A DNA stretch of 64,000 nucleotides from Candidatus Pantoea floridensis (GTDB lineage: Bacteria > Pseudomonadota > Gammaproteobacteria > Enterobacterales > Enterobacteriaceae): the NCBI RefSeq assembly GCF_900215435.1, contig NZ_OCMY01000001.1, forward strand, positions 4,340,001 through 4,404,000, given 5' to 3'. The translations under genes and the position numbers were made by a program. The notes beneath the pieces were generated by a model, which worked only from the letters and a program-made list of their open reading frames with translations, was not told the origin of the DNA and ran no database searches. The first letter of the stretch is position 1; each line of letters begins with the position of its first letter. Positions 38,035 to 47,040 of this stretch are shown one piece after another.

Positions 38035-41000
38035 ATGAACCTTCCGAGCTTTCGAAATCCGTTTGTTAAACGCCAACCCATTCTTACTGAAGTTAATCCT
38101 CCGACATCAAACGTTTTTAATAAAAATAAACCGCTCCCCTCTCTTCCTTCAGAACCCTCTTCTCTACTCAGCAAAGCTACGCTCAATAAAAACCAAAAAA
38201 TTGAATTCATTGAAAATAATGAAAATCAACCTATCACTTCTCTTCTTAATAAGACCGTTGGGAACCCCTCTTTATCATATCAGTTGGCTTTAAGCTCTGA
38301 TGATCAGACACGACAAATTTTATTAGACAAAAAAGGAAGATTGATTTCCATTTCATCTGGTGATGAAGGCATGATAGGAATCACTCATAGTCAGAAAAAA
38401 AAGGAATGGGAACAACCAAAGAGTTCAGGTTTTTTTCACAAAAAAAAACCTCAGTCTGTTGATGTTTCTCTCATTAACGAGTTCGTCAAAATAGGCCATG
38501 AAAAAATTACACTCCCTGATAAACTGCTCACTGATTTCCTGACTGATTCAGCCTCGGATAATTCTTGTCGCTATCGATTGCACATGAAAGCTTTATATAG
38601 CTTTGATACTCCATCTCAGAAATGGGTCAAAGTAAATGCAGCGCCTGAGCGTCACACTCATCTTTATTCCGAGCCTGACAATAAGGTGTGGTGTGTAAAA
38701 GATGAAAAAATTCTTGCCTGTCTCTCACCTGATTCAGCCGCTACCCCTCCAATCCCAGCGTTCGAAAATAAGATTGAACACTTTTCGATCAGCCGTGAAG
38801 GACATGCTCTTGTTCAGACAAACAATGATGACGATAAAATTCAAAAAATCTTCTGGATAGAGGATGTCAGTCGCCCTGCTAAGAAAACTGAACTCTCATT
38901 GCCACCTCGCTACAGCTGCCGTAAAACAGCGATAGTGAATAAGACTGTCATGGCCATAGATTATCGTGGAGGTTTACAGTGTGGACCTTTACCCAGCGCT
39001 TTCGACCCAGTTCTTCATCTCGATTCAGGAGCGATGAATGTCCTGACCCAGCGCATCAACCAACAGATTTCAAGCGTCATTGGTCCGGGGTTTCGGATAG
39101 ATGATATTGGTCAGGTGAAAGAAAACACGATTCGCTTCATCGTGAATGATGCGCAAGATCAAAAACATTACCTCACAATGAAAATTGATAATCTTGATGC
39201 TTCGGTTCTGAGCGCCTGGAATGTCTCAGACTCGCTGATCATTGATAACCAAAAAGGGCTTGAGCCTTTTACACCTGATTTACATAACATTATTGATCTC
39301 GAAAGGCTGGGTAAAATTACCGTCTTTGATAAGCGACCCTATTTCTACAATCCAAGATCTCAGCACTGGGAACTGACGAATGAGGAACGATCCGACCGAG
39401 TCAAGCTGTCTGTTCTTCATGCCGGTCTTGATGGTCAGCCCTGGATGTTAAAAGACGGGAAAATCAAAAAGCTAAAAATACGGGAACATTCTCAGAAACA
39501 GTCCCATTCAGATCATATTTTTGCCCTTCATCAGCTGAAAAAAACGGTGAGTGTTGATCGCACGATCCCTGACATGGACGCCGACCATCACCTTACAGAT
39601 TTCGCCGCTGCCGATGTAAATAACGTGGTCTCGATCAATGCGAATGGCGGTATCAATTTTCACACCCAGCTTTCAAATCGTGTCATGACAAACCACCAGC
39701 TGAGTGAACAAATTGCAATCCCCGATTTCAAACCTAAAGCTGTCGCTATGACCAGTGATAAAAGTCTTCTTCTGTTAGGTGGCAAAGGCGAACTATTTTC
39801 TCTTTCAGAAGAAAGCTGGATGAACGGAAAGGTTTCGCCTTTGATACCTCTTCTTCCACCCTCGGGAACCGATAATAAGCTTGTTGAGTTGGTAAGTCTT
39901 CATACAATCGGACCTGGTAAGATTGCTGCTCAGGATGCATCAGGTAACAGCTGGCGATTAGAGAGTCACCGCTGGGTCTCACTTGAGCAACATAAACCGG
40001 TATCTTCTGTGATGGATGCTGTTTTTAATGACCTCGCCAGAGACGACCACACGAAAGCCATTCCTGGGACAGGAATCAAAGTCAAAGCACACTCACAGCT
40101 TTTAAACATGGATAAGCACCATAAGCTTAAAACGAAGTTCAGTGATCGTCTCGATTCTTTTGTTTTCCGTCCGACGATGGAATGGCCGCGACCGCTCAAA
40201 AATGTCGCCTATGGTGTTCAGCATAGCTTTAGTGGCCGTGAGGGGCTAAAACCCGTTTATCAAATGCAATCCGAGTTACTTTCACGTCTAAATGAGGTCA
40301 GTCAGGACGATCAACAGGAATTCCTTAAGCCGCTCTCTTTGCGCCTGAAGGAACTGAGACCGATGGCCACTAATGGAGCTGAACTAAAGCTGATGGAAGA
40401 CATCTCTGATCTGACTGACCTTCTCGCGGTCAGCGTCACCCATCACGCTAAAATCATCGCTCAACATTATGGGATTCTGGATAAGGATTTCAGACAACGC
40501 GTCCGGCCATCATTAAAAAGGACAAAATCAGGTTTACTGAACGTAGCAAGTTCGCGCTCGACAAACCTCACGCAACAGCTTTCCTCTTCCCTGAACATGT
40601 TTCCGGCTGAGCTGAATAACGAGGCTGGAAACCTGTTCAGTTCAATGGTTGAGCATAAAATCATCTTGAACCATCAGAAGGAATCCGTGCCGGCTTCAAT
40701 GCAACGTGATGTTCATGACGATATTGGGCTTATCAAATCCCGCTTGATTCATGATGTGCTGACGTTGCGTGAGTTTCATCGTCTGATGGGTGAAATCGAA
40801 ACGGCGATGAAAGAGGACGTTCGTCGTCCTGAGTTCATCAATGAAATGATTGAGAAAACGGCCAACCTCAGGTTCGGGGTATGGGAATCGAACCCTGTTA
40901 AGGGGATAACCGATATGGGATTCAGCAATCACTCTGGCCTGGAGTCCACCTACGATGCAATCAGGCAAATGGTTAAAGCATTCAGTAAAGAGAATCATGG

Positions 41001-42795
41001 CGTTAACGTCACAGCGAGAACAGTGATGGATGTTGAGGATTCTGAAGGGCTTGAAAACAAAATGATTGATTCGCTCAGGTCGATGGAAACCAATGAAAGC
41101 ATGGGCTTTACCCGAAGCTATGGGATCACAACGGCGGTATCGAGTTATTTCAGCCGCGCTTTATTTGTCAGTGCTGGTGCTACTGGGCGTGTTGGGCGTG
41201 GTTATGTGATGAATATTTCTCGTTCTGAAACAGGATTTAATCTCAGCTTTTCAAAATCATCCTCAGCAACCGGTGCCGTTCAGCTGGGTTTAGTTGATAA
41301 CGTCCTGGGCGATTTTGATCATTCGCATCCGATTTTTCTCGATGACAATGACACTTTACCGATGTCAAAAACTGCGCTGGTGGGGGGGATGGTATCGATG
41401 ACAGCGCGAAAAGGTACGGCTAATCGAATGGGTTTTCACGTAGGGGAACATGAAATTCAGTCCTTTATTCATCAACTGATGTCGGGCGAACTCGACCCGA
41501 TTGAGCTGATGGGGCGTGGAACAGGCCACAAACAAACACGTTCGTCAGCCAGGAACTTTAATCTTTCTCTCGCTGCTGCCGCACATGTTTATATCACCTT
41601 GCCTTTCGATCTCAATCACGAACAACATCATTCGGCCATTGGTCGAGCAAGAGTCTCCGCTATGGCCGGGGCAAGTGTCGCGAATCTCTCAATGAGTAAG
41701 GATAAAATGTCCACGAGCGCTGGCAAAGGCAAAGCCATATCGGATAAAGGCTTTTCAGTGATGGACAGATTTGATGTCGCGGCCCAATTCGCCTTACCGT
41801 TTGGCCCGAGGATTTTAAGCAGTGATGAAAGCAATAACTTTACTGGATATATTAACCCTTCAGCTGACTTTCACGCGACCGTTAACAATCGAACTCATCA
41901 TAAACTTAAGGTTGAGTTTGCCAATCCGAAAAAAATTACCACTCCTGCAATTGATCTTATCGCTGCAAAACTTGAACGGTACTTCACCGATAACGCTTCA
42001 GCTCAGTTACTGATCAATCTGCAACGCAAATCACCTGAAACTCCGAATCTTTCAGGCGTTCAGAAACTGAAAATCCTCAATACTCATTTTTCCCAATGGT
42101 ATCAGGATACAGAACCACATTCCCGATTTGATGAACTGAAGGGGATTGGACCCAAAGCCGCGTTACTCTCTCTACAATCACTCGTCCGACAACAAGAGGC
42201 ATACGACAATAAGGACCAGGTGATCGCAGCTGCTGAATATGAATCATCCTTTAAAAATCTATCTCGTCTTGACCATGCCAGTTTGTGTGAATACCTCTCA
42301 GGGCTGGTGGGTTTCAGTAGGTCAATTCACACTGATCGCATTAAAGCGATGATGGAGAATGATCACCAGCTGCGTGAGCTGATTGACCAGCTCAGGCTAA
42401 ATCCTCACGCTGTGGCTTCTGTCTCTCTGGAATTCAACACGCAGACTCGTGACAGGATTGAAAAGGAATGGTTAGCCAGAAAACTGACTCAGGAGGACAT
42501 TCATGAATTACTCAAAGATCGCGAGAATGTCAGGATCAAAGCGATAAGTTTCAGTCAGACTGCCAAAAAATCAGATGGGTTTACCTCTCCAAACTTTATT
42601 TTAGGTGGTTCAAACTCAGCTTCAGTATCCTTAACTGAACAGCTTGGAAGCGTGCTCTTTCACTATCCTGATGATAATGATGAGGTTCCTGTGTCCTATT
42701 CACTTAAAGGAAGGATTGTTTCACAGCAGAATGGGATTTCAACGGCTATGGATTCTGCGCAACGGGCCGGATATGTGGTGAGAAAAATTAATTAA
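38035..42795 (+). CDS. dspE: AvrE/DspE-family type III effector
   Basis: A 1586-residue effector of the AvrE/DspE/WtsE family. Residues 1-130 are Ser/Pro/Asn-rich and disordered, as needed for secretion. The first half has repeated aromatic/acidic strands of the type that form a beta-propeller ('DKKGRLISISSGDEG', 'DGQPWMLKDGKIKKL', 'DKSLLLLGGKGELFSLSEES'). A WxxxE motif ('WVSLE') lies at about 647-651. The second half is helical with a C-terminal domain ('RDRIEKEWLARKLTQEDIHELL'). Members form water channels in plant cell membranes and suppress immunity. It is shorter than Erwinia DspE (about 1840). No DspF chaperone gene follows; the next gene is convergent. Confidence 0.88.
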   Translation: MNLPSFRNPFVKRQPILTEVNPPTSNVFNKNKPLPSLPSEPSSLLSKATLNKNQKIEFIENNENQPITSLLNKTVGNPSLSYQLALSSDDQTRQILLDKKGRLISISSGDEGMIGITHSQKKKEWEQPKSSGFFHKKKPQSVDVSLINEFVKIGHEKITLPDKLLTDFLTDSASDNSCRYRLHMKALYSFDTPSQKWVKVNAAPERHTHLYSEPDNKVWCVKDEKILACLSPDSAATPPIPAFENKIEHFSISREGHALVQTNNDDDKIQKIFWIEDVSRPAKKTELSLPPRYSCRKTAIVNKTVMAIDYRGGLQCGPLPSAFDPVLHLDSGAMNVLTQRINQQISSVIGPGFRIDDIGQVKENTIRFIVNDAQDQKHYLTMKIDNLDASVLSAWNVSDSLIIDNQKGLEPFTPDLHNIIDLERLGKITVFDKRPYFYNPRSQHWELTNEERSDRVKLSVLHAGLDGQPWMLKDGKIKKLKIREHSQKQSHSDHIFALHQLKKTVSVDRTIPDMDADHHLTDFAAADVNNVVSINANGGINFHTQLSNRVMTNHQLSEQIAIPDFKPKAVAMTSDKSLLLLGGKGELFSLSEESWMNGKVSPLIPLLPPSGTDNKLVELVSLHTIGPGKIAAQDASGNSWRLESHRWVSLEQHKPVSSVMDAVFNDLARDDHTKAIPGTGIKVKAHSQLLNMDKHHKLKTKFSDRLDSFVFRPTMEWPRPLKNVAYGVQHSFSGREGLKPVYQMQSELLSRLNEVSQDDQQEFLKPLSLRLKELRPMATNGAELKLMEDISDLTDLLAVSVTHHAKIIAQHYGILDKDFRQRVRPSLKRTKSGLLNVASSRSTNLTQQLSSSLNMFPAELNNEAGNLFSSMVEHKIILNHQKESVPASMQRDVHDDIGLIKSRLIHDVLTLREFHRLMGEIETAMKEDVRRPEFINEMIEKTANLRFGVWESNPVKGITDMGFSNHSGLESTYDAIRQMVKAFSKENHGVNVTARTVMDVEDSEGLENKMIDSLRSMETNESMGFTRSYGITTAVSSYFSRALFVSAGATGRVGRGYVMNISRSETGFNLSFSKSSSATGAVQLGLVDNVLGDFDHSHPIFLDDNDTLPMSKTALVGGMVSMTARKGTANRMGFHVGEHEIQSFIHQLMSGELDPIELMGRGTGHKQTRSSARNFNLSLAAAAHVYITLPFDLNHEQHHSAIGRARVSAMAGASVANLSMSKDKMSTSAGKGKAISDKGFSVMDRFDVAAQFALPFGPRILSSDESNNFTGYINPSADFHATVNNRTHHKLKVEFANPKKITTPAIDLIAAKLERYFTDNASAQLLINLQRKSPETPNLSGVQKLKILNTHFSQWYQDTEPHSRFDELKGIGPKAALLSLQSLVRQQEAYDNKDQVIAAAEYESSFKNLSRLDHASLCEYLSGLVGFSRSIHTDRIKAMMENDHQLRELIDQLRLNPHAVASVSLEFNTQTRDRIEKEWLARKLTQEDIHELLKDRENVRIKAISFSQTAKKSDGFTSPNFILGGSNSASVSLTEQLGSVLFHYPDDNDEVPVSYSLKGRIVSQQNGISTAMDSAQRAGYVVRKIN

Positions 42796-43271
42796 TAACT
42801 GAAGGGGTCTTTCCAGACCCCTTCTTCTTTTTCAAGGCGCTCATAAATAAAATGAACGGAATTAGCATATCGAATACGAATTTCGGCAATACGTGGATTA
42901 TTCCCTGTGTTATACATACCAACTATATTCCAGGATCTTCCGTATTTCCTGAAAAATCCATTCAATACCCAGGCTCCTGCCGCAACGCAAACACAGGGTT
43001 CCTTTAATAATCGTTGTCGCGTGATCCCAAATCGTTTGAGTTCTTGAAAGTGACTTGAGTTTATTCCCATCATGCAAACATCTTCGGTATGATTTTTGTT
43101 GCCATTATTAATCGCATGGTTATAAAGATTTGATTCTTTGTCTGCAATCGCCCTTAACAACAAAGGTTCAATATGAAATTTCTCGCCGACTGTTTTGAAA
43201 CAATCCGCTTTGGCATTCGGTGATAATAATAAAAAAAAAGACAATGTCAGATTCAACACTTTAAATCGCAC
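42792..43271 (-). CDS. Periplasmic lytic transglycosylase (IpgF/HrpH-like)
   Basis: A 159-residue protein starting at a GTG with GAGGAG seven bases upstream. A signal peptide (about 1-22, 'LTLSFFLLLSPNAKA') precedes a lysozyme-like fold: 'FHIEPLLLRAIADKESNLYNHAINN' (core 'LLLRAIADKESNLYN') has the catalytic Glu. Similar enzymes (IpgF, IagB, HrpH) open peptidoglycan so that a T3SS can be assembled. Its own hrp box lies upstream. It is convergent with dspE, sharing four bases. Confidence 0.8.
   Translation of the reverse strand: MRFKVLNLTLSFFLLLSPNAKADCFKTVGEKFHIEPLLLRAIADKESNLYNHAINNGNKNHTEDVCMMGINSSHFQELKRFGITRQRLLKEPCVCVAAGAWVLNGFFRKYGRSWNIVGMYNTGNNPRIAEIRIRYANSVHFIYERLEKEEGVWKDPFSY
42801..42832 (+). 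terminator. Terminator of dspE
   Basis: Stem GAAGGGGTCT/AGACCCCTTC with a TTCC loop, followed by TTCTTTTTC on the plus strand. It lies inside the 3' end of the convergent transglycosylase. Confidence 0.75.
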
Positions 43272-43297
43272 TTTTGGCTCCTCTTTAGTTTGTTTAA

Positions 43298-43325
43298 TAA
43301 GTGAAGAAAATGACGATTCAGTTCC
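43298..43325 (-). promoter_or_regulatory. hrp box for the lytic transglycosylase
   Basis: On the minus strand: GGAACT, a 15-base spacer, then TCACTTA, about 25 bases upstream of the GTG start. It fits GGAACN-N15-NNACNNA. Confidence 0.6.
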
Positions 43326-43363
43326 TGTAAATCCCTGTAAACCACCCTCTTTCACCAGGCTGT

Positions 43364-44329
43364 ATGAACTACTACAACGACATTGATTCAGGCGCGGCCT
43401 CATGGCTGCGCCAGTTAATAGCAATGGAACAAATCCCACCAGGATATATTGATGAACGATCAATCACCGAAATCCGCCCCTCAGACCTTATCGGCTTTAC
43501 ACAATGTCATTTCTTTTGCGGGATCGGCGGCTGGCCATATGCCCTGCATCTCGCCAACATCCCCGAGACTTTCCCGTTGTGGACGGGAAGTCCTCCGTGC
43601 CAGCCTTTCAGCGTGGCTGGACGAGCACGAGGGAAAGACGATTCACGTCACCTGGCTCCGGCCTTTCTCGACCTCATCTCAGAGTGCAAACCTCAATTCA
43701 TCTTTGGGGAGCAAGTTGCAGCAGCGATTACCAAAGATCACTGGGCAGATTCTTTACTCATTGAACTGGAGGAAGAAGGTTACGCCAGCGGGTTCGCCGT
43801 TTTACCAGCTTGTAGCGTCGGCGCACCGCATCAAAGAAACAGAATGTTCTTTGGCGCTTACGACATGGCCCAGCCCATGCGCTCAGAATGGTTCGGTGAA
43901 CGGCCACACGGACTGGCGAAAAGTGCTGGCGAGGAAACACAATCGTCATCAGACCAATTTGCAGGACATCGTGATTCTGTCGAGCTGGTCAACGCCTACC
44001 GCGAACGACTGGAAAGGGAGTGGCGCAACCGTGATCCGCAAGGATGGCAAAGATCGGACGTTCGACAGACTGGATTACTCGACCGAACATGGATTAAAAG
44101 GTTGTGCAATCAGGATAAAAGCTTCTGGAGTGATGCTGACTGGATCAGCTGCCGGGATGGAAAGTTTAGGGCAGTTGAACCCAGCACATTCCCGTTGGCT
44201 TATGGGGTTCCCGAAAGAATGGGACGATTGCGGGGTTATGGGAATGCGATTGTCCCGCAAGTCGCCGCCGAATTCATTGATGCTTTCCTGAAATCGATCC
44301 CTGGCTGCGACTTTTCTTTTCTGTCCTGA
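43364..44329 (+). CDS. Phage-type C5-cytosine DNA methyltransferase
   Basis: A 321-residue C5-cytosine methyltransferase. The SAM motif is '[17 protein letters not shown]' near 46-62, the catalytic site '[18 protein letters not shown]' near 73-90 with PCQ, 'FIFGEQV' as motif VI, and '[16 protein letters not shown]' near the C-terminus. The start '[15 protein letters not shown]' is the phage style. It breaks the run of T3SS genes and has no nearby restriction partner. It is crossed in another frame by a second conserved frame. Its presence among hrp genes suggests recombination with phage DNA. Confidence 0.9.
   Translation: MNYYNDIDSGAASWLRQLIAMEQIPPGYIDERSITEIRPSDLIGFTQCHFFCGIGGWPYALHLANIPETFPLWTGSPPCQPFSVAGRARGKDDSRHLAPAFLDLISECKPQFIFGEQVAAAITKDHWADSLLIELEEEGYASGFAVLPACSVGAPHQRNRMFFGAYDMAQPMRSEWFGERPHGLAKSAGEETQSSSDQFAGHRDSVELVNAYRERLEREWRNRDPQGWQRSDVRQTGLLDRTWIKRLCNQDKSFWSDADWISCRDGKFRAVEPSTFPLAYGVPERMGRLRGYGNAIVPQVAAEFIDAFLKSIPGCDFSFLS
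43449..44291 (+). CDS. Overlapping frame inside the methyltransferase gene, 280 aa
   Basis: An 843-base frame in the +1 register of the methyltransferase, same strand. From residue about 120 it shows patterns I know from phage-encoded proteins: '[29 protein letters not shown]', 'WPSPCAQNG', '[13 protein letters not shown]', '[33 protein letters not shown]' (core '[20 protein letters not shown]'). In the frame used by the enzyme the same bases give '[20 protein letters not shown]'. Both readings resemble protein families, so this may be an overprinted gene. Its N-terminal third shows no such pattern and the start is uncertain. The reading rests on my recollection of these motifs. Confidence 0.45.
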   Translation: MMNDQSPKSAPQTLSALHNVISFAGSAAGHMPCISPTSPRLSRCGREVLRASLSAWLDEHEGKTIHVTWLRPFSTSSQSANLNSSLGSKLQQRLPKITGQILYSLNWRKKVTPAGSPFYQLVASAHRIKETECSLALTTWPSPCAQNGSVNGHTDWRKVLARKHNRHQTNLQDIVILSSWSTPTANDWKGSGATVIRKDGKDRTFDRLDYSTEHGLKGCAIRIKASGVMLTGSAAGMESLGQLNPAHSRWLMGFPKEWDDCGVMGMRLSRKSPPNSLMLS

Positions 44330-44337
44330 GGATTTCT

Positions 44338-44365
44338 GGAACCGGAACCCGATTTTCATAACCTA
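44338..44365 (+). promoter_or_regulatory. hrp box for the harpin-transglycosylase gene
   Basis: GGAACC, a 15-base spacer, then TAACCTA, 49 bases before the ATG. It fits the cluster form NNACNNA. A second GGAACC overlaps at 44344. Confidence 0.55.
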
Positions 44366-44413
44366 TTAAATGCCGCGTCGAGCGGCATTACCTCACCTTT
44401 AAGGACAGGCATA

Positions 44414-45322
44414 ATGAACATTTCACAAACAAATAGCGATTATTCGCATTCAGGTATCGACGATAATCAGCTTCGTTTAGCTGAACCGCCAATGATGAAT
44501 CAACCCCCTTCTCAGACAACAAACGCACAAGGGGGAACTTTGAGTTATGGAGATGCGACAATCCAGAGTCCTTTTAATCCGGTCTTGAGCGGACAAAATT
44601 CATCATCGCTTCAATCTTCGATGTCGCAAGGTTCCTCACAGTCTCAAGGTATGATGGTAACGATTGAACAATATTTCATCCAGTTCTTACAACAGCTTCA
44701 AGCCTTGCTCGGAATGTCGTCAGGACAAACCCAGCCTTCTTCCAGTCCTTTACCTTCACTTTCATCTGATGCTGGCTCAATGCTGCCTACTCTTCCAACC
44801 AGCTTACAGGGGCTGAATCAGACGCCCGCAGTTCGTCTGGTATCAACAGGTACGACGAATACTGATACCTCTATGAATACCTCAGATCCTGACCTCCAAA
44901 AGCTGATAGACAAATTCGGCACTGATTATCAGGCCGCAAGTCAGGCTACGGGCGTTCCGGCGAAGTTACTTATCGCACAAACGATGCAGGAATCAGGCGG
45001 AGATGTGAATGCGACATCAACAAACCCAGGAAACGGGAAAACCGATACCGGAATGAACCAGATCAACCCTGATACTTACGCCGCGATGCGTGCTGAACAT
45101 CCTGATAAGCTCGGGGCCAACATCAGCGATCCAAAAAATCAGATTATGTGTGCCGCGCTGATGTTGCAGGAAGGGAAGCAAAAATTCGGTTCTTATGATG
45201 CCGCGCTTCGTGCTTATAACTCAGGCGATGATCAGGTTGATGTTAAAAATCTCTCGAATGTTACCCTGGGGGATCCGAATTATGTTAATGAGGTTAATGG
45301 TTACGCCAGTAAATTCAATTAA
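44414..45322 (+). CDS. Harpin-like secreted protein with C-terminal lytic transglycosylase domain (HopP1-like)
   Basis: A 302-residue protein in two parts. The first 150 residues are Ser/Gln/Gly/Asn-rich with an amphipathic helix ('VTIEQYFIQFLQQLQALLGM'), the harpin type of composition. The last 140 residues are a lysozyme-like domain ('AASQATGVPAKLLIAQTMQESGGDVNATS', core 'VPAKLLIAQTMQESGGDVNA', with the catalytic Glu; 'GMNQINPDTYA'; 'YDAALRAYNSG'). This domain pair is known from the Pseudomonas HopP1 group, which helps the translocon pass the host-side wall. hrp box upstream and strong terminator downstream. Confidence 0.75.
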   Translation: MNISQTNSDYSHSGIDDNQLRLAEPPMMNQPPSQTTNAQGGTLSYGDATIQSPFNPVLSGQNSSSLQSSMSQGSSQSQGMMVTIEQYFIQFLQQLQALLGMSSGQTQPSSSPLPSLSSDAGSMLPTLPTSLQGLNQTPAVRLVSTGTTNTDTSMNTSDPDLQKLIDKFGTDYQAASQATGVPAKLLIAQTMQESGGDVNATSTNPGNGKTDTGMNQINPDTYAAMRAEHPDKLGANISDPKNQIMCAALMLQEGKQKFGSYDAALRAYNSGDDQVDVKNLSNVTLGDPNYVNEVNGYASKFN

Positions 45323-45327
45323 ATCTT

Positions 45328-45353
45328 AAGCGATCTTCGGATCGCTTTTTTTT
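45328..45353 (+). terminator. Terminator of the harpin-transglycosylase gene
   Basis: Stem AAGCGATC/GATCGCTT with a TTCG loop followed by eight T. Confidence 0.9.
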
Positions 45354-45760
45354 GCGTTCTAAAAATTAACTCTCAATCTGTGCGAAAACAAAAGATCGAT
45401 TATTTATTAGAAATAAAAATCTCATAGATTGAGGAATAAAAATAGCTCAAATTATTCATTATTTTTGTTGTGTCTTTATTTTCCGCGCCAATTAATACGA
45501 TACAAAAAGTAAAAAATATTTCTAAAACCTCCAAAGACCACAAAAGAACAACAATTACTTCCCCCTAATAAATTGCTTTTGGCAACAACAAGCCTTTGAT
45601 CCCTCTCCTGTTCTTCTTAAATCCTTATCTTTGTAATGATTCTGAAATGTTTCAAGGACTTTGTCTGTCTTTGCGAATAAACAAATAAGGAGTAATTCCT
45701 ATCGGCTTATGATTATGGGTCGTGATAGCGTCAGGACCAGAAAATAATCAGCGGAGAGTA
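45354..45760. other. A+T-rich upstream region of hrpS (no gene recognised)
   Basis: About 400 A+T-rich bases between a terminator and the hrpS start. In related systems hrpS is controlled by HrpXY and by other inputs through such a long leader. I find no hrp box and no convincing sigma-54 promoter. The A+T bias may invite H-NS binding. Confidence 0.5.
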
Positions 45761-46690
45761 ATGCGCTTGAACAGGAACAATCAGATAATTATTCAGCCTG
45801 CTCAGGGACGATCATCGGCTTATTTCACGGAAGATTTAACGCGCTGGATTAACAAACTCGCTCCACTCGATATTGATTTTGTGATTGAAGGAGAGACTGG
45901 AACCGGAAAGGACACGTTCGCCCGTCACCTTTATGAACAAAGCGAGCTGAGTGGACCGTTTATCGGGATCAACTGCGCCGCAATCCCTGAACAGCTGGCT
46001 GAGGCTGAGTTCTTTGGGGCGGTGCCGGGTGCGTTCACAGGCGCAAATAAAACCCGTATAGGCCACATCGAATCTAGTCACAACGGAATATTATTTCTCG
46101 ATGAAATCGATTCAATGCCTCTTTCGCTTCAGGCAAAGCTTCTTCGGGTCATCGAAACACGATCCGTTATGCCACTCGGGAGCACTGAAACGACCCCTGT
46201 GAATCTCAGGGTTATCGGAGCGGCACAAACGCCACTTAATGAGCTTGTCGAATCAGGACTGTTTCGCCGTGACCTCTATTTCAGACTGAGCACAATCAAA
46301 ATTTCGCTTCCAGCCATACGGGACAGAGTGGATGTCATCATTCCTCAATTTGTCAGGTTTGCCGCTGAAGCGGCGTTGACGTTTAAGCGTCCGCTTCCAG
46401 CGATGAATCCTGCCCTGACTGAATCGCTTCTGATGCATTCATGGCCTGGTAATATGCGTGAACTTAAAGCCGCTGCGATGCGCTTTGTCTTAGGGATTAC
46501 GCCACTTGAGACAATCCGAAAGCCCAGGTCCTGGACACTTAAGGAACGAATGGCCCGAATCGAGGCGTGTCTTATTAAGGATTGTCTGACTCGTCATCAT
46601 GATCAGGTTAGCCAGGCAGCTGACGAATTAGGGATCCCATCGCGCACGCTCTACAACAAACTTAAATCACTGAATTTGATTGGGAAATAA
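45761..46690 (+). CDS. hrpS: HrpS, sigma-54 enhancer-binding activator
   Basis: A 309-residue activator. It has the AAA+ domain ('FVIEGETGTGKDTFARHLY' Walker A near 45; 'GAVPGAFTGANKTRIGHIE' sigma-54 contact loop; 'NGILFLDEIDSMPLSLQAKLLRVIE' Walker B) and a C-terminal Fis-type HTH ('VSQAADELGIPSRTLYNKLKS'). There is no receiver domain, as in HrpS/HrpR. I choose the ATG at 45761 with GGAGAG upstream over a GTG 13 codons earlier. It should open the sigma-54 promoter of hrpL. No hrpR partner or hrpXY is in view. Confidence 0.9.
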   Translation: MRLNRNNQIIIQPAQGRSSAYFTEDLTRWINKLAPLDIDFVIEGETGTGKDTFARHLYEQSELSGPFIGINCAAIPEQLAEAEFFGAVPGAFTGANKTRIGHIESSHNGILFLDEIDSMPLSLQAKLLRVIETRSVMPLGSTETTPVNLRVIGAAQTPLNELVESGLFRRDLYFRLSTIKISLPAIRDRVDVIIPQFVRFAAEAALTFKRPLPAMNPALTESLLMHSWPGNMRELKAAAMRFVLGITPLETIRKPRSWTLKERMARIEACLIKDCLTRHHDQVSQAADELGIPSRTLYNKLKSLNLIGK

Positions 46691-46710
46691 AAAAATTCAA
46701 ATAAAGATGT

Positions 46711-46738
46711 GGAACCGAAATCTGATTCAAACCACTCA
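46711..46738 (+). promoter_or_regulatory. hrp box for the hrpA operon
   Basis: GGAACC, 15-base spacer, then CCACTCA: the only perfect textbook copy in the window. It is about 50 bases before hrpA and lies just beyond hrpS. Confidence 0.85.
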
Positions 46739-46788
46739 CTAAAGGAATATTTCGATATTCAATTCAACATTTTAAAGGAGAACTCAGT

Positions 46789-46998
46789 ATGTCAGTCACC
46801 TCAACAGGCGTTTCAACCGGCGCGGCGAATGCTAATGCCGATATGTTTCAATCTCAGATGGACGCAATCGAGGCTAAGTCAATGCAGAACACGCTAGATA
46901 AAGCTGAGCGCGATGTTAAAGACGCCTACGTTTCAGGCTATCAGAACTCGATCACCACAATGATCAGTTCGCAGAATACCGATAAGATTAATTTCTAA
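46789..46998 (+). CDS. hrpA: HrpA pilin
   Basis: A 69-residue pilin subunit of the Hrp pilus. It has the expected size, Ala/Ser/Asn/Gln-rich composition, and helical C-terminus ('AEAKSMQNTLDKAERDVKDAY' region, core 'AERDVKDAYVSGYQNSI'). It is first in the operon, with AAGGAG upstream and the perfect hrp box. The subunits polymerise into the pilus through which effectors pass. Pilin sequences vary greatly among hosts, so assignment rests on position and composition. Confidence 0.8.
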   Translation: MSVTSTGVSTGAANANADMFQSQMDAIEAKSMQNTLDKAERDVKDAYVSGYQNSITTMISSQNTDKINF

Positions 46999-47004
46999 TT
47001 CATG

Positions 47005-47026
47005 AGGAAGGTCTTCGGACCTTCCT
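47005..47026 (+). other. Stem-loop between hrpA and hrpB
   Basis: A 9-bp stem (AGGAAGGTC/GACCTTCCT) with a TTCG tetraloop, but no T run. It looks like an mRNA-stabilising or processing hairpin that raises the level of the pilin message over the rest of the operon. Confidence 0.6.
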
Positions 47027-47040
47027 GAAAGTGAGGACAG

